Origin: Siphonodentalium dalli
Taxonomy: Eukaryota; Mollusca; Scaphopoda; Gadilida; Siphonodentaliidae
Assembly: GCA_032622095.1 (NCBI GenBank)
Contig: CP136066.1
Location: 202,638,978 to 202,702,977 of the forward strand
Length of the DNA: 64,000 nt
Direction of reading: 5' to 3'
Below are positions 26,901-40,000 of the stretch, piece after piece. The translations under genes were made by a program, and so were the position numbers. The notes under the pieces were generated by a model, which saw nothing but the letters and a program-made list of their open reading frames with translations, was not told the origin of the DNA and ran no database searches. Numbering within the stretch: the first letter of the stretch is position 1; each line of letters opens with the position of its first letter.

Positions 26901-29900
26901 ATATTTAAAAAGAACGAGAGGCCGATCACAATCGGCAGATGTTAACCCATCCCTTGGCGATAAAAAATTAATATGATCGGATAAATGAGAGTTTTGGTGT
27001 TGAGTTATAGAGTATACTGTTATGTACTATTATAGACAAATGTACATAACACAAATTATTGGAATTTATGGGTCACTGGCATTTATATAAGAGAATGCAC
27101 TGGTACAGGATCTATAATGCTAAACCACCACAGCCAGCAAGCCCATGGGTTAAATGTGTAGGTGTGACCTGGACATGGAATACTTGGGTTAAGAGAGTCC
27201 AATTTAAGTTTACAACAAGAGATGGACTGTCGTCCGGTGCATACCCCCTCGTGGCATACCGCCTAGTGTGGGCACATCTATAACTTATGATGGCTATACT
27301 CAGACATATGGACCCAGAAATCAGCATTTTCATATAAACAAAGATGAACAACTATAGAACAAAAAACCAAAACAGACATTTGAATGTGCCATTAAATGTC
27401 CTCATAGTGGTGAACATCCATACAAAATTTCATTGAGATCCGAGCATTACTGTTCAAGTTATGAGCTGAACAGACATCGAATGGATCAAACAGCCAACAT
27501 TTCCAGATAAACAAAGATGAATTACTCTAGAATGGAAAAGCAGAACAGAACAATGGAACCCCCTATTGAATGTCCTCATAGCAGTGAACATCTATACCAA
27601 ATTCCATTGAGATCCCAGCACAACTGTTGAAGTTACGACATGAACAGACACCAGACGAACCAAAAAGCCAACATTTCCAGATGAACAAAGATGAATAACT
27701 CTAGAATGGAAAAGCGGAACAAAACGATGGAACCCTCTTTTTAATGTCCTCATAGTAGTGACCATCCATACCAAATCCCATTGAGATCCCAGTACAACTG
27801 TCGAAGTTACGACATGAACAGACACCAGACAAACCAAAAAGCCAACATTTCCAGATGAACAAAGATGTATAACTCTAGAATGGAAAATCCGAACAAAACG
27901 CTGGAACACTCTATTGAATGCCCTCATAGTAGTGAACATCCATACAAAATTTCATTGAGATCCGAGCACTACTGTTCAGGTTATGACATGAACAGACACC
28001 AGATGGACCAAAAATCCAACATTTCAAGATAAACAAAGATGAATAACTCTAGAATGGAAAATCCAAACAAAACGATGGAACCCTATATTTAATGTCCTCA
28101 TAATAGTGAACATCCATACCTAATTTCATTGAGATCCGAGCACTACTGTTCAAGTTATGACACGAACAGACATCGTACGGACTCACGGACGCACGCACAG
28201 ACGGACGCACGGACGGACGGACAGGTGCAAAACAGTATACCCCCCTTTTTTTTTAAAGGGGGTATAATAATAATGTGACCTAGTATACAGATAAGCAACC
28301 TCACCACTGACCCATTAATATCAATTATAAAGCACAGCTGTCAAAATATCACAGGAATTGTTTATGTTGAACACTGACCTCTCTATTAAACCAATAACAA
28401 TTATAATGATATCAGACCATCAGAAGATATAACTCTGCAGCAGAGATGTCTACTGTTAATATTATGTGATGTTTATTGTTGAATATTTATTTTAAATTAG
28501 ATACCATAGCCTTCTTTATCAGATTATTTGCACATTGGCATAAGAGACATCAGAAAATAATATAGCCTTATCAATAGCTAAGTAGTCCAAAGGCAATTGG
28601 TGAATTGGATTTAATGTTGTTCCAAACAGACTTACCGGTACATAACACAATATTTTGGACTGATTTAATAAAATTTGGTGTGGTGATTCGGGGTACACTT
28701 GGCAGAGTTATAATGGTGTTAGTTTTTCAATTTTTTTTAACTTAAAACAAAAAATTGTTTTTAATTATTTAAAAAAATTAAAGGGTCACATTGGAAATCT
28801 TTTTATCAACTTTTATCATAATCATCAATATCTAAATGAAAACAAATGACAATGTCAATGACATTTTTTTTATTATTATTATAAAAGTTAAAAATAAATT
28901 TTTTTTGTTGAAAAAGGGTCATAACTCCTTTAAAATTAATCAGATCAAACCCATATTCGAACTCGATCTGTATTTTGGGCTCTGAAACTCGCATACCAAA
29001 TTTGGTTCCGATCAGTTAAAAATTGTTCGAGTTATGACAGCATGCGTGAATTTGAGGTCGAAAAAGGGCCATAACTCCGTAAAACAAATTCGGATCAAAC
29101 CCATATTTGAACTCAATCTGTATTTTGGTCTGAGAAACTCATATACAAAATTTGGTTCCGATCGGATAGAAAATTCTTGAGTTATCGCACCATGCGTAAA
29201 GTGTCTACGGACAGACAGACGGACGGACGGACGGACAGACACACGACGAGTGGTCAATCAGGACGTCGACATTATGTTTACCATACTATGGTATTTGTAA
29301 ACATAAAAAGTTGTAATTTTATTCAACGGGAGAATCACCCTGTACATCTATAGATGAGTCAGTATATACAAAACAGTTCAAACGCCTAGATACATCGGAT
29401 TTCTAGAATATAAAGCGAAAGAAACTGCTTTGCTTACTGGAACAACATTGATGTGTTAGCGTGATTTTCTGTGTCTTCAATGGTGGCCGAATATTTATAG
29501 GAAAACCGTAAAACCATAACTTGACTCTTGATAATCAGCCACAATTAGTGTATCATCCTATAACCAAATTTCACCAAAAAGCGATAATTAAGCGATGAGT
29601 TGTAAATTAAACTATTATGCAAAGAATGGAATAAAAAATTAATCACTATAAATATTAATCTTATTAAATATAAATTAAATTAATCACTATAAATATTAAT
29701 CTTATTGAATATAAATTAAATTAATCACTATAAATATTAATCTTATTAAATATAAATTAAATTAATCACTATAAATATTAATCTTATTGAATATAAATTA
29801 AATTAATCACTATAAATATTAATCTTATTGAATATAAATTAAATTAATCACTATAAATATTAATCTTATTGAATATAAATTAAATTAATCACTATAAATA

Positions 29901-32900
29901 TTAATCTTATTAAATATAAATTAAATTAATCACTATAGATATTAATCTTATTAAATATAAATTAAATTAATCACTATAGATATTAATCTTATTGAATATA
30001 AATTAAATTCATATTTATGCTATTACATCCAGCTTATCACAGGCTATGTTGAACTTGTAGATAACTAAATTGAACCGCTATTTTCTAGCTGACTCGTGAA
30101 AGTAAGCAAGTCAATTGGGCGTGAAAACAAGAGATAATATCATGCTCAATAAGTGACAAACAAATTTTAAACATAAAATAAATAATAATAATTGATCTAT
30201 AAAATTTAATCCTTCCATGACTCTGGAGCTTCCTGAAATTTTGCGAAAACGCTGTGACAATGCATTCTCTTATATATGCAAGTCTCCTATAGGGAGCCTG
30301 GCATATATAAGAGAATACATAAAAAAAACAATATTTACATTGACCCTGTAAGCCAGTACATTCTCTTATATATGCGAGGCTCCCTACGGGAGACTTGCAT
30401 ATATAAGAAAATGCACTGGCACAGGGTCTTTAAAGCAGCATCATCGCACCTCCGTCATGAACGGGTTACCGTCAAACTTCCATTACGAGACTATACTAAT
30501 GCTCACCTGGTGGGCCATTTCACTCCACATCTCATCTGAATCGAATAACCAAGTTTTCTGTGGAAATAAAATTCAATATTATAATGAGAGGTGTAACTGT
30601 TCCAATGTGACTATGGAAGCCCTCACCCACATGTTACTCACATATGTGACCCGCCATATCAAATCCAGTCGTAAGTCGGGATTTGTTTTACCCTGTGCCA
30701 ATGCATTCTCTTATATATGCGAGTCGACCATAGGTCGCCTCGCATATATAAGAGAATGCATTGGCCTAACAATTTTTTATCATGTTTTTTAAATAAATGT
30801 TTCTTACAATTTTTAGGACATAAAATAAAAAACATCCATTACCCTGCAGGGAGCCCCACACATATATAGAAGCATATAGAAGAGTGTCGTCTGCTCATGT
30901 TTGTCTGGGGCTCTGTATGGGTGAAATTATAAAATTGTTAAAGAATACAAGAACAAATCATTAAAATTGTAAAAAATTGTTAGGCCAATGCATTCTCTTA
31001 TATATGCGAGGCGACCTATGGTCGACTCGCATATATAAGAGAATGCATTGGCACAGGGTAAAAAAATCCCGACTTACGACTGGATTTGATATGGCGGGTC
31101 ACATATTGTATTTAACACTTCCATGGCTAGAGTTTTCTTAATGTTTGCAAAAATCCTGTGCCAATGCATTCTCGTATATGCGAGTCAACCATAGGGAACC
31201 TCGCATATGCATGTGTATACGAGAATACATTGGCCTAACCATATTTATCTTGACCATGTAAGCCAGTGCATTATCTTATATATACGAGGCTCGCTGTGGG
31301 AGAATCGGATATATAAGAAAATGCACTGGCACAGGAAAGTTTCTTTATTATAGATTCTATTTCTTTTTTATTTTAGTTTCTCTATATCCCCAAATTGTCA
31401 GACGACACATTGCATAATCGAGGTTCCCAATGGTGCGGGATAGCATCACTAAATTCACAATCCAAGCCTGCAAATAGCGTGTCTGTCATTTGCAGAATGA
31501 GGTCCCCAGAGGGTGAATTTAGTGAAGCTATCCCGCATAGTGGGCTAGCATCACTAAATTCACCCTCTGGGGACCTCATTCTGCTAAGGCCCTCAACTCC
31601 TATGGCAGACCTAGGATCAGATTGAAGTTCCCCAGTTGAAGTTGGTGATGTTCACCCATTGGGCACCTCAATTATGAATTTTATCTTCTGCAAATTAGGG
31701 GATATAGAAATTTCCTAGAAGGGAAATGTAACTAAAGACAATGTTAATTTAATACTACAGATACTTCCCAGAAGATGAGGCCTAAGCAGAATGAGGTCTC
31801 CAGAGGGTGAATTTGGTGATGTTAGCCCACTGTGGGGTAGCATCACTACATTCACCCTCTGGGGACCTCATTCTGCAAATGACAGGCACACTAAACTCAG
31901 GCTTGTGTATCTTGTTGGAATTAAATCAAACTAGAGGTGTGACTGTCCCAATGGGACTAAGGATACCCCCCGTGTTTTTAAAATACTAAGATGTTTCACA
32001 TGTCAGTAAACATTTAGTTAAAATAATAAAATAACAGTTCCCATTGCAGGTGCACAACCCTAACCCTAATCTTAAACCTATTGCCGAAAAATGTAGGAAT
32101 AAAAGCTCGGACAAAATTATGCATGTTGTGAAAATGTTCTAAGTCGAAAAAGGGGAATAACTCCACACAAAAAAGTCGGACAGACATCATAATCGCAGGT
32201 GCACAGGTTCCCATGGTAATAAATATCAGTGCCAAGATTAAAAAACATTGACCTAAAAATGTAGGAATAAAAGCTCGGACAAAATTATGCATGTTGCAAA
32301 AAAAATTCTAAGTCGAAAAAGTGGGGATAACTCCACCAAAAATGTCCGACAGACATCATAATCGCAGGTGCACAGGTTCCCATGGTGGTTTGATGTCTGT
32401 GCCAAGTTTCAGGGAAATTGATCAAAAAACGACTGAGAAAATCTCCGAACAAATTTGTGTCCACGGCTCGACGGACGGACGGACAAGCTGATTCCAGTAT
32501 AACCCCCCTATCTTCGTTGCGGGGGGTATAATTAAATTCAAATTTCTCACAGGCAATCAGGAAGATAATTTATATATATATCGAAAAGAATGAAAAGGGT
32601 ATATTTTTTATAATTTTAGTCGATGAAACGGGCATCAATGCCTGGAGTGCCGAATGGTATCATTAATAATTATTTAAATTCGGCTAACATTATTTTATGT
32701 GATTTTGGTAATACGTAAATGACGTGGTGCATGTTTTCTGGACTTGTTAGCCATGTGAACATACTGTGTGCATGGGTACACAAGTGATCAAACACAATTG
32801 ACCACTTCATAGTCGTGTGACCTCTTCAGCTTACAGTCTGGCCTAGACCAGTTGGGTATGGTTCGAACCCCGACATGGGCCAAATCGGGATAGGTTTTCA

Positions 32901-34063
32901 AGCTTGACTGAGTAGAGGGACATATCAACGTGCCACTACGATTGGTGCATGGTAATTGCAATAAGAAATTGCCATATATCAATAGTAGTGGTAAATATTG
33001 TTCGTGTGCATATGTTCAGCCTTTGTTCAAAAGAAAGTCATGTAGGTGTGAAACTGCACATGTGAATCCAAGATAGTTCTCCTGCATATGGAGATAAACA
33101 TTGCATGAATGATTCACTATTCTATACTTACATCCCACAGTATATACACGCCTAATAGTAGTAGAGAAACATATACAGTAAATCGCCACCTGAAAGTAGA
33201 GCAACAATACTGCAACATACACAGTAAACCGCCACCTGAAAGGTTCATACAATGAACGTGATTGTAAGAAACCATATCGTAAGCATGTATTATGATAGCT
33301 TCCATTGTTCATTGAATTGAATTGTTTATTTGCAAAGTCAACATCGAAGTTGCAACATGCTACCACATATATACATATATACAAAACAAACAATACATAA
33401 CATGTATGTACATCTATAAATTCTTCCATCATATTGTATGGTATTAATAATGACAAACAATACATAACATGTATGTACATCAATAAATTCTTCCATCATA
33501 TGTATGGTATTAATAATAAAGGCAAATAAAGCTAATACATTCGGGAATGTTTCTTGAGCGGTATATAAGTCATAAATATTTATTTTATATATAGTATACT
33601 ATAATACTAGCGTCATGGTAACTTTTTAAATGCCAATTTTAAGAAAATGCTCACTCTTTCAATATACTGATATTTAGCTAGTGTTGAAACGATTAGCGAT
33701 TTTAAGGAATCGACTAGTCGCCAGAGGTAATCGACTACTAGTCGACTAGTCGGACCCCTTCTAAGAGTTCCCGTTTCTATGCCCATGTGACGTATAAAAT
33801 GGGCCTTGTGGCATCGCAGTTTCGAGTATCCAACTCTTCCGTGTCAGAACGTTCAAACGGAAAGCACGTGAACTATGTAATCTCCGTTTTGCCCGTGAGT
33901 CTCACAATTTGATGTATTAAACCTGGCTCTCCTGCAACCTCCATATAATCTCACGGTTTGGGGAATGCAGGTAATAAATAGGCAAGTCTTGTTCGTAAGT
34001 CTTGCTAACGAGATGTCGGGTGTGTTCTATTGATTGTCTCTCTGAATTGTGCCTCATGTGTCG

Positions 34064-34095
<32 letters not shown>

Positions 34096-37000
34096 GATTG
34101 TTGGTGGGGGTATGGGTATAAGAATGATCTAGAATTTATTCAGTTACTGAGTTGGCTTTACCAGCTTGACTTGTCGCGAATTATGTTTCATATATCATTG
34201 AAGCCATTTTGTTGCATCATTACTCTAGTATTACACGTGCGACAGTGAGAAGTTACCACTGGTCAATTGCGGTCCCATGGAACTAGACAGTGTTCAGTCG
34301 GCAGCGACACTTTGAACATGTCTTTGATGATCAACATAAAAGAAACTGCGCCTACACGTGCATACATTGGGTTCAGTTCAGGTCATGGAGTTCACCGCCC
34401 TTGCATGACTGGCAGTGGCATCGTTAAAGGAACAATGCAATAAGGCTTTAAGAAGTTAATATGTGTTAACTGTTACAGATTACATGATAATATGGCCGTG
34501 TAATGGCACTGCTGTCATGATAGCACATAGGTACTGCTTTTTCCCCGACTAGTCGACTAGCAGATTTCGGGATCGACTAATTTAATAATCGCATCGATTT
34601 CGACTAGTCGATTAATCGTTTCAACACGATATTTAGCAGCGACAACAATCTGTAGAATTTATTTTTGTTAGGATTTTCCCAGTAATACTTCGGGATATAG
34701 ATTTCTCGCAGGTCGTTAAGTTCTGTACACAAAATAACAAATGGTATTCATCAGACATTTTCGCCACATAACGGGCATTTCGTGTCTAGTATATATATAA
34801 TAGTCAGAAAATGTAGAGGTAACTTTATTATGCATATACATCTGATATAAAAAATACATTGTGATACTAGGATATAACACAGGGATTACCTATAATTTTA
34901 TAATTCCCATGACTATTCGCTATTGTTATTGTTGTCTATATATTGACACATCTACATTGTAACATGTGATCCTAAATTTCCTCCAATGCCTTCCAATTGT
35001 TCTGGAGTTACAATTAGTAGACCAGACTATGATGACCAGCTAATCATTTTCTTCAATGTAGTCATCTATTTAATGTTCTATGTCACTATATGTATATCCA
35101 TGATAGTCAATCTTCACACAATACACAGAGATATATTTATAGTTCATGTATTTAATGTTCTATGTCACTATATGTATACTCCATGATAGTCAATCTTCAC
35201 ACAATACACAGAGATATATTTATAGTTCATGTATTTAATGTTCTATGTCACTATATGTATATCCATGATAGTCAATCTTCACACAATACACAGAGATATA
35301 TTTATAGGTCATGTATTTAATGTTCTATGTCACTATATGTATATCCATGATAGTCAATCTTCACACAATACACAGAGATATATTTATAGGTCATGTATTT
35401 AATGTTCTATGTCACTATATGTATACTCCATGATAGTCAATCTTCACACAATACACAGAGATATATTTATAGTTCATGTATTTAATGTTCTATGTCACTA
35501 TATGTATATCCATGATAGTCAATCTTCACACAATACACAGAGATATATTTATAGGTCATGTATTTAATGTTCTATGTCACTATATGTATATCCATGATAG
35601 TCAATCTTCACACAATACACAGAGATATATTTATAGGTCATGTATTTAATGTTCTATGTCACTATATGTATATCCATGATAGTCAATCTTCACACAATTC
35701 ACAGAGATATATTTATAGGAGTCAATCTTCACACAATACACAGAGATATATTTATAGGTCATGTATTTAATGTTCTATGTCACTATATGTATATCCATGA
35801 TAGTCAATCTTCACACAATACACAGAGATATATTTATAGGTCATGTATTTAATGTTCTATGTCACTATATGTATATCCATGATAGTCAATCTTCACACAA
35901 TACACAGATATATATTTATAGGTAATGTATTTAATGTGTTATGTCACTATATGTATATCCATGATAGTCAATCTTCACACATTACACAGAGATATATTTA
36001 TAGGTCATGTATTTAATGTTCTATGTCACTATATGTATATCCATGATAGTCAATCTTCACACATTACACAGAGATATATTTATAGGTCATGTATTTAATG
36101 TTCTATGTCACTATACATGTATGTATATCCATGATAGTCAATCTTCACACATTACACAGAGATATATTTATAGGTCATGTATTTAATGTTCTATGTCACT
36201 ATATGTATATCCATGATAGTCAATCTTCACACAATACACAGAGATATATTTATAGGTCATGTATTTAATGTTCTATGTCACTATATGTATATCCATGATA
36301 GTCAATCTTCACACATTACACAGAGATATATTTATAGGTCATGTATTTAATGTTCTATGTCACTATATGTATATCCATGATAGTCAATCTTCACACATTA
36401 CACAGAGATATATTTGTAGTTCATGTATTTAATGTTCTATGTCACTATATGTATATCCATGATAGTCAATCTTCACACAATACACAGAGATATATTTACA
36501 GGTCATGTATTTAATGTTCTATGTCACTATATGTATATCCATGATAGTCAATCTTCAAACATTACACAGAGATATATTAATAGTTCATGTATTTAATGTT
36601 CTATGTCACTATATGTATATCCATGATAGTCAATCTTCACACATTACACAGAGATATATTTATAGGTCATGTATTTAATGTGCTATGTCACTATATGTAT
36701 ATTCATGATAGTCAATCTTCACACATTACACAGAGATATATTTATAGGTCATGTATTTAGCAACTAATGCTCAATATGAAGGACATAATTTTTTTTTTAC
36801 TTTTTACTTTATTTTTGTCAAAATATAAACAACGAGAGGCCGATCACGATCGGCAGATGTTTAACCCATACCCGGGCGATAGCGATTAGCTATAACTGAT
36901 AATTTATCAAAGATATGAACACAGGTATCCATATATCAGCACCATCTTGAATTCAATAGCTCAAATAATTTGTCTTAAGAAGGGGTTAAAGTATTTGTGG

Positions 37001-40000
37001 TTGCGAAGTGGGGGGGGGGGGGGGGTGTTCTAAATCTAATAACTCTATCCTTATTCATCCAAGGACCTATCTATGTGAGATCCAAGGGTTTAGTTATTTC
37101 TGAGGATATGTTTATAAGTTGAAGTTAGCTCATTGGAAACAAAACTACCAGCTATTCAAATCTCATTCACTTCTAAAGAGAAATTATAATTAGTTGACAA
37201 GCCAGACTGCATAGAACAACATGTGGGATTCCATCTCATATTTAATTTGAACTTTAATGACCCCCCCCCCCCTTCCCAGTTGTTATTTGTTTATCAATCA
37301 TGTCAAAAATGCATGTAGTTTATACAGTATAATTCAAAAATGTTATCTATATAATGTTATACAGCCATGTTATACAGCCATTATATGGTGCGGATGCTGG
37401 CCCCAATGATCCCTAAATCGAAAAGATTACCATAGTTAATATAAAGGAATGTAACACTGAATCAAAGGGTTTCAAGACATAACAATATTTTACAAGTAGC
37501 TTGCAGACTAAAACACATATCCTTCACTGTTAATCTTTTAAGCACTCTGTGGTCCCCAAAATTCAGTCAACCATGACAATATGAACAGATGGGAAAATAA
37601 GGTTCCTGGCAATATTATCTGCCATATTGATTTTCAAAATAATGCATCACCTATAATCTGTAAGCATATTCAATTGGTGTCTTATTGAACGTTCATTAAC
37701 TAATGAACCTGATTCAAAAAGAGGGTTCATTTAATATGTTTCTGCATAATACAAACAATAATGAAGATTTATCTGCTTGTAACCTATTGCATATAACAAT
37801 TATATTGGCTATTAGCCATTATTTTAATGTAATATCAAAAGAATGTGTCTGAAGGGTTAATATATTTTTCAAAAATCAATTAATCAATTCCACAATCCAT
37901 AGAAGTTAATAGTGTGAAGATAACCCAAGATAAGACATATGAGGAAGAGCCCATGTGCATTAAAGCATAAATCTGTTGGAAACTTGGAAAGGGTTAATTA
38001 TTTTCTAAGCATATCAATGGAATATGCAGACAATTGTGTAGGTCATGGGTCAATTATCAGGCAGCCTGTCATGAAATTTCAAAATTAGATAAACAAGAGC
38101 CTGGTGTCATTTATCAAATTTGACAATTAACCAGCCATCAGTATAATATTGTTTGTTTATCTTGGTATCCATCTAACCACTTGGCCATAGCTAAATAGCA
38201 ATTAATCATTTCATGAGCTGTTTACAATCTACATGGGCATACACCAGGGAATGTTATCATTATATTTCCAATAGAGTTGTCCACCATTCGACCATATACC
38301 AGTGTATTTCATGGAACTACATTATAAGTCACTTGAATTATAAAGGGCCATAACTTTGTTAAAATATATCGGATCAAACCCAAATTTGAACTTGATCTGT
38401 ATTTTGGGGTGAGGACCACATGTACCAAATTTGGTGCAGATCAGATGAAAAATGTTTTGAGTCATAGCAGCTTGCGTGAGTTCTAAGTAAACATTAAGAG
38501 TGAAAAGGGTTAATTAAATGATACCAAAAACCATACAGATGAAGACCGTGCTAAGAAAAACCTAGGTAAGAAATATGAGGCAGATCAGAAGATATATGTT
38601 CAACTTATTACATTGGATAGCATGTGTGTGAAGGGTTAATTATTTTCTAAACTGATCAACTAATCGATACCAAAAACTATACAGGTGAGGGGTGTGTCAT
38701 CATAAACCTACATATCAAATATGAAAACAATCAGACAAAAAATACTTTGGTTATAGCATCGGATAGCTCATGACTATGTGCGGATGCAAAGTGTTAATAA
38801 TTTCTAAACCGATCAACCGATCGATACCAAAAACTATACAGGTGAGGAGTGTGTCATCATAAACATGCACATAAAATTTGAACAAGATCCGATAAAAAAT
38901 ATTCGAGTAAATGAATCGGATAGCAAGTGTCTACGGACAGACGGACAGACGGACAGACAGACAGACGGACAGACGGACGGACGAACGACGGATGGTTGAT
39001 CCGGGCGTCGGCATTATGTGTACCATACATGGTATGGGTACACATAAAAATGGAAATAAATGTCCAGTACGGGCCATTTATTTCAATGCGGCGGTGTCTG
39101 AGACTCAAAAAAATGTATTTGGCCTAATTAATTATTTTGTTCATACTTACAGGCTTTCCACAAATTTTTTCATGGTTGTTGCACTGTCAAGTTTCCTTCG
39201 TAGCCTGAACCATGTTGTAATCTGTTTCTGCGTCATGTCTGTCTGTTTGCTTATTTGCTGATGTAGAAAAATATAAATAAAATAGTATAGCTCTAAATAT
39301 GACCCTATGTAAATTTCATGAAAAAAGTGGGATAGATAGTTTGTACAGTGATCTATAGTCACACAAGACACATAGAGACATTCACGATTGTGAACGTGGT
39401 GAGGCCAAAATAAATTGAATTAAGCTGTATTTCCCCTAACAGGTGCAGATATCATCGATTACCCATCGAGACTGGTTTTTGAGATAATATCGATAGATCA
39501 AAGAGATATCGCAAAATATGCAACACCGATGCTATCGGTGACAAATGTATCATTATTTGACGAAATGCACTGTGCATGACACATTTAGCAGACAATACTT
39601 ACCTACTGATTTAACAAACGACCCTATAGCCTCTTTACATTTAAAACTTTCAGTTGAACTCAAGAAATATGGTAACCTTACACAAGCTCGGCGACACTAA
39701 GAAATGTACGAACATAATCCAACTGTTTCACCGTCCACCTTATCTCATTTAACTTATGTTCTCCAAAATATAACGCTATGCTGACATGTATAATACTATT
39801 ATATACATCCTCTATTATCAGGGGCGCCGGAAGCATCCAAGGGCAAGGAGGGCAGAGCCTACAAAAAGGGCACTTTTCCGCAAAAAAGGGCATTTTCTCC
39901 GCAAACTCGGGAAAATAACCATAAATTCATTGTGGCAAAAATCCCTATTTTAATGATATTTGTCGGTTTTTATGGCCGTTTTGTGATAAAATTGACAAAA

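Noticed and set aside
27592-27939. 115-codon minus-strand ORF with internal repeats
   Set aside because: Reads the ~173-bp tandem repeat of a dispersed element; no start or splice context.
28636-28660. Candidate 24-base CerS exon with a gtaagt donor
   Set aside because: It overlaps the edge of a dispersed repeat and encodes no family-like residues; replaced by 30507-30557.
32842-32873. tRNA or SINE promoter (box-A-like tggcctagaccagttgg and box B ggttcgaacccc)
   Set aside because: The boxes are only ~20 bases apart and no cloverleaf or tail can be drawn; chance or a degraded SINE at best.
33016-33483. 155-codon minus-strand ORF over exon 4
   Set aside because: It is open by chance through the duplicated acceptor in the shifted frame; the true exon 4 uses the other frame and 58 bases.
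34030-34248. ORF with a poly-glycine run
   Set aside because: Produced by the 30-base G homopolymer inside a hAT MITE.
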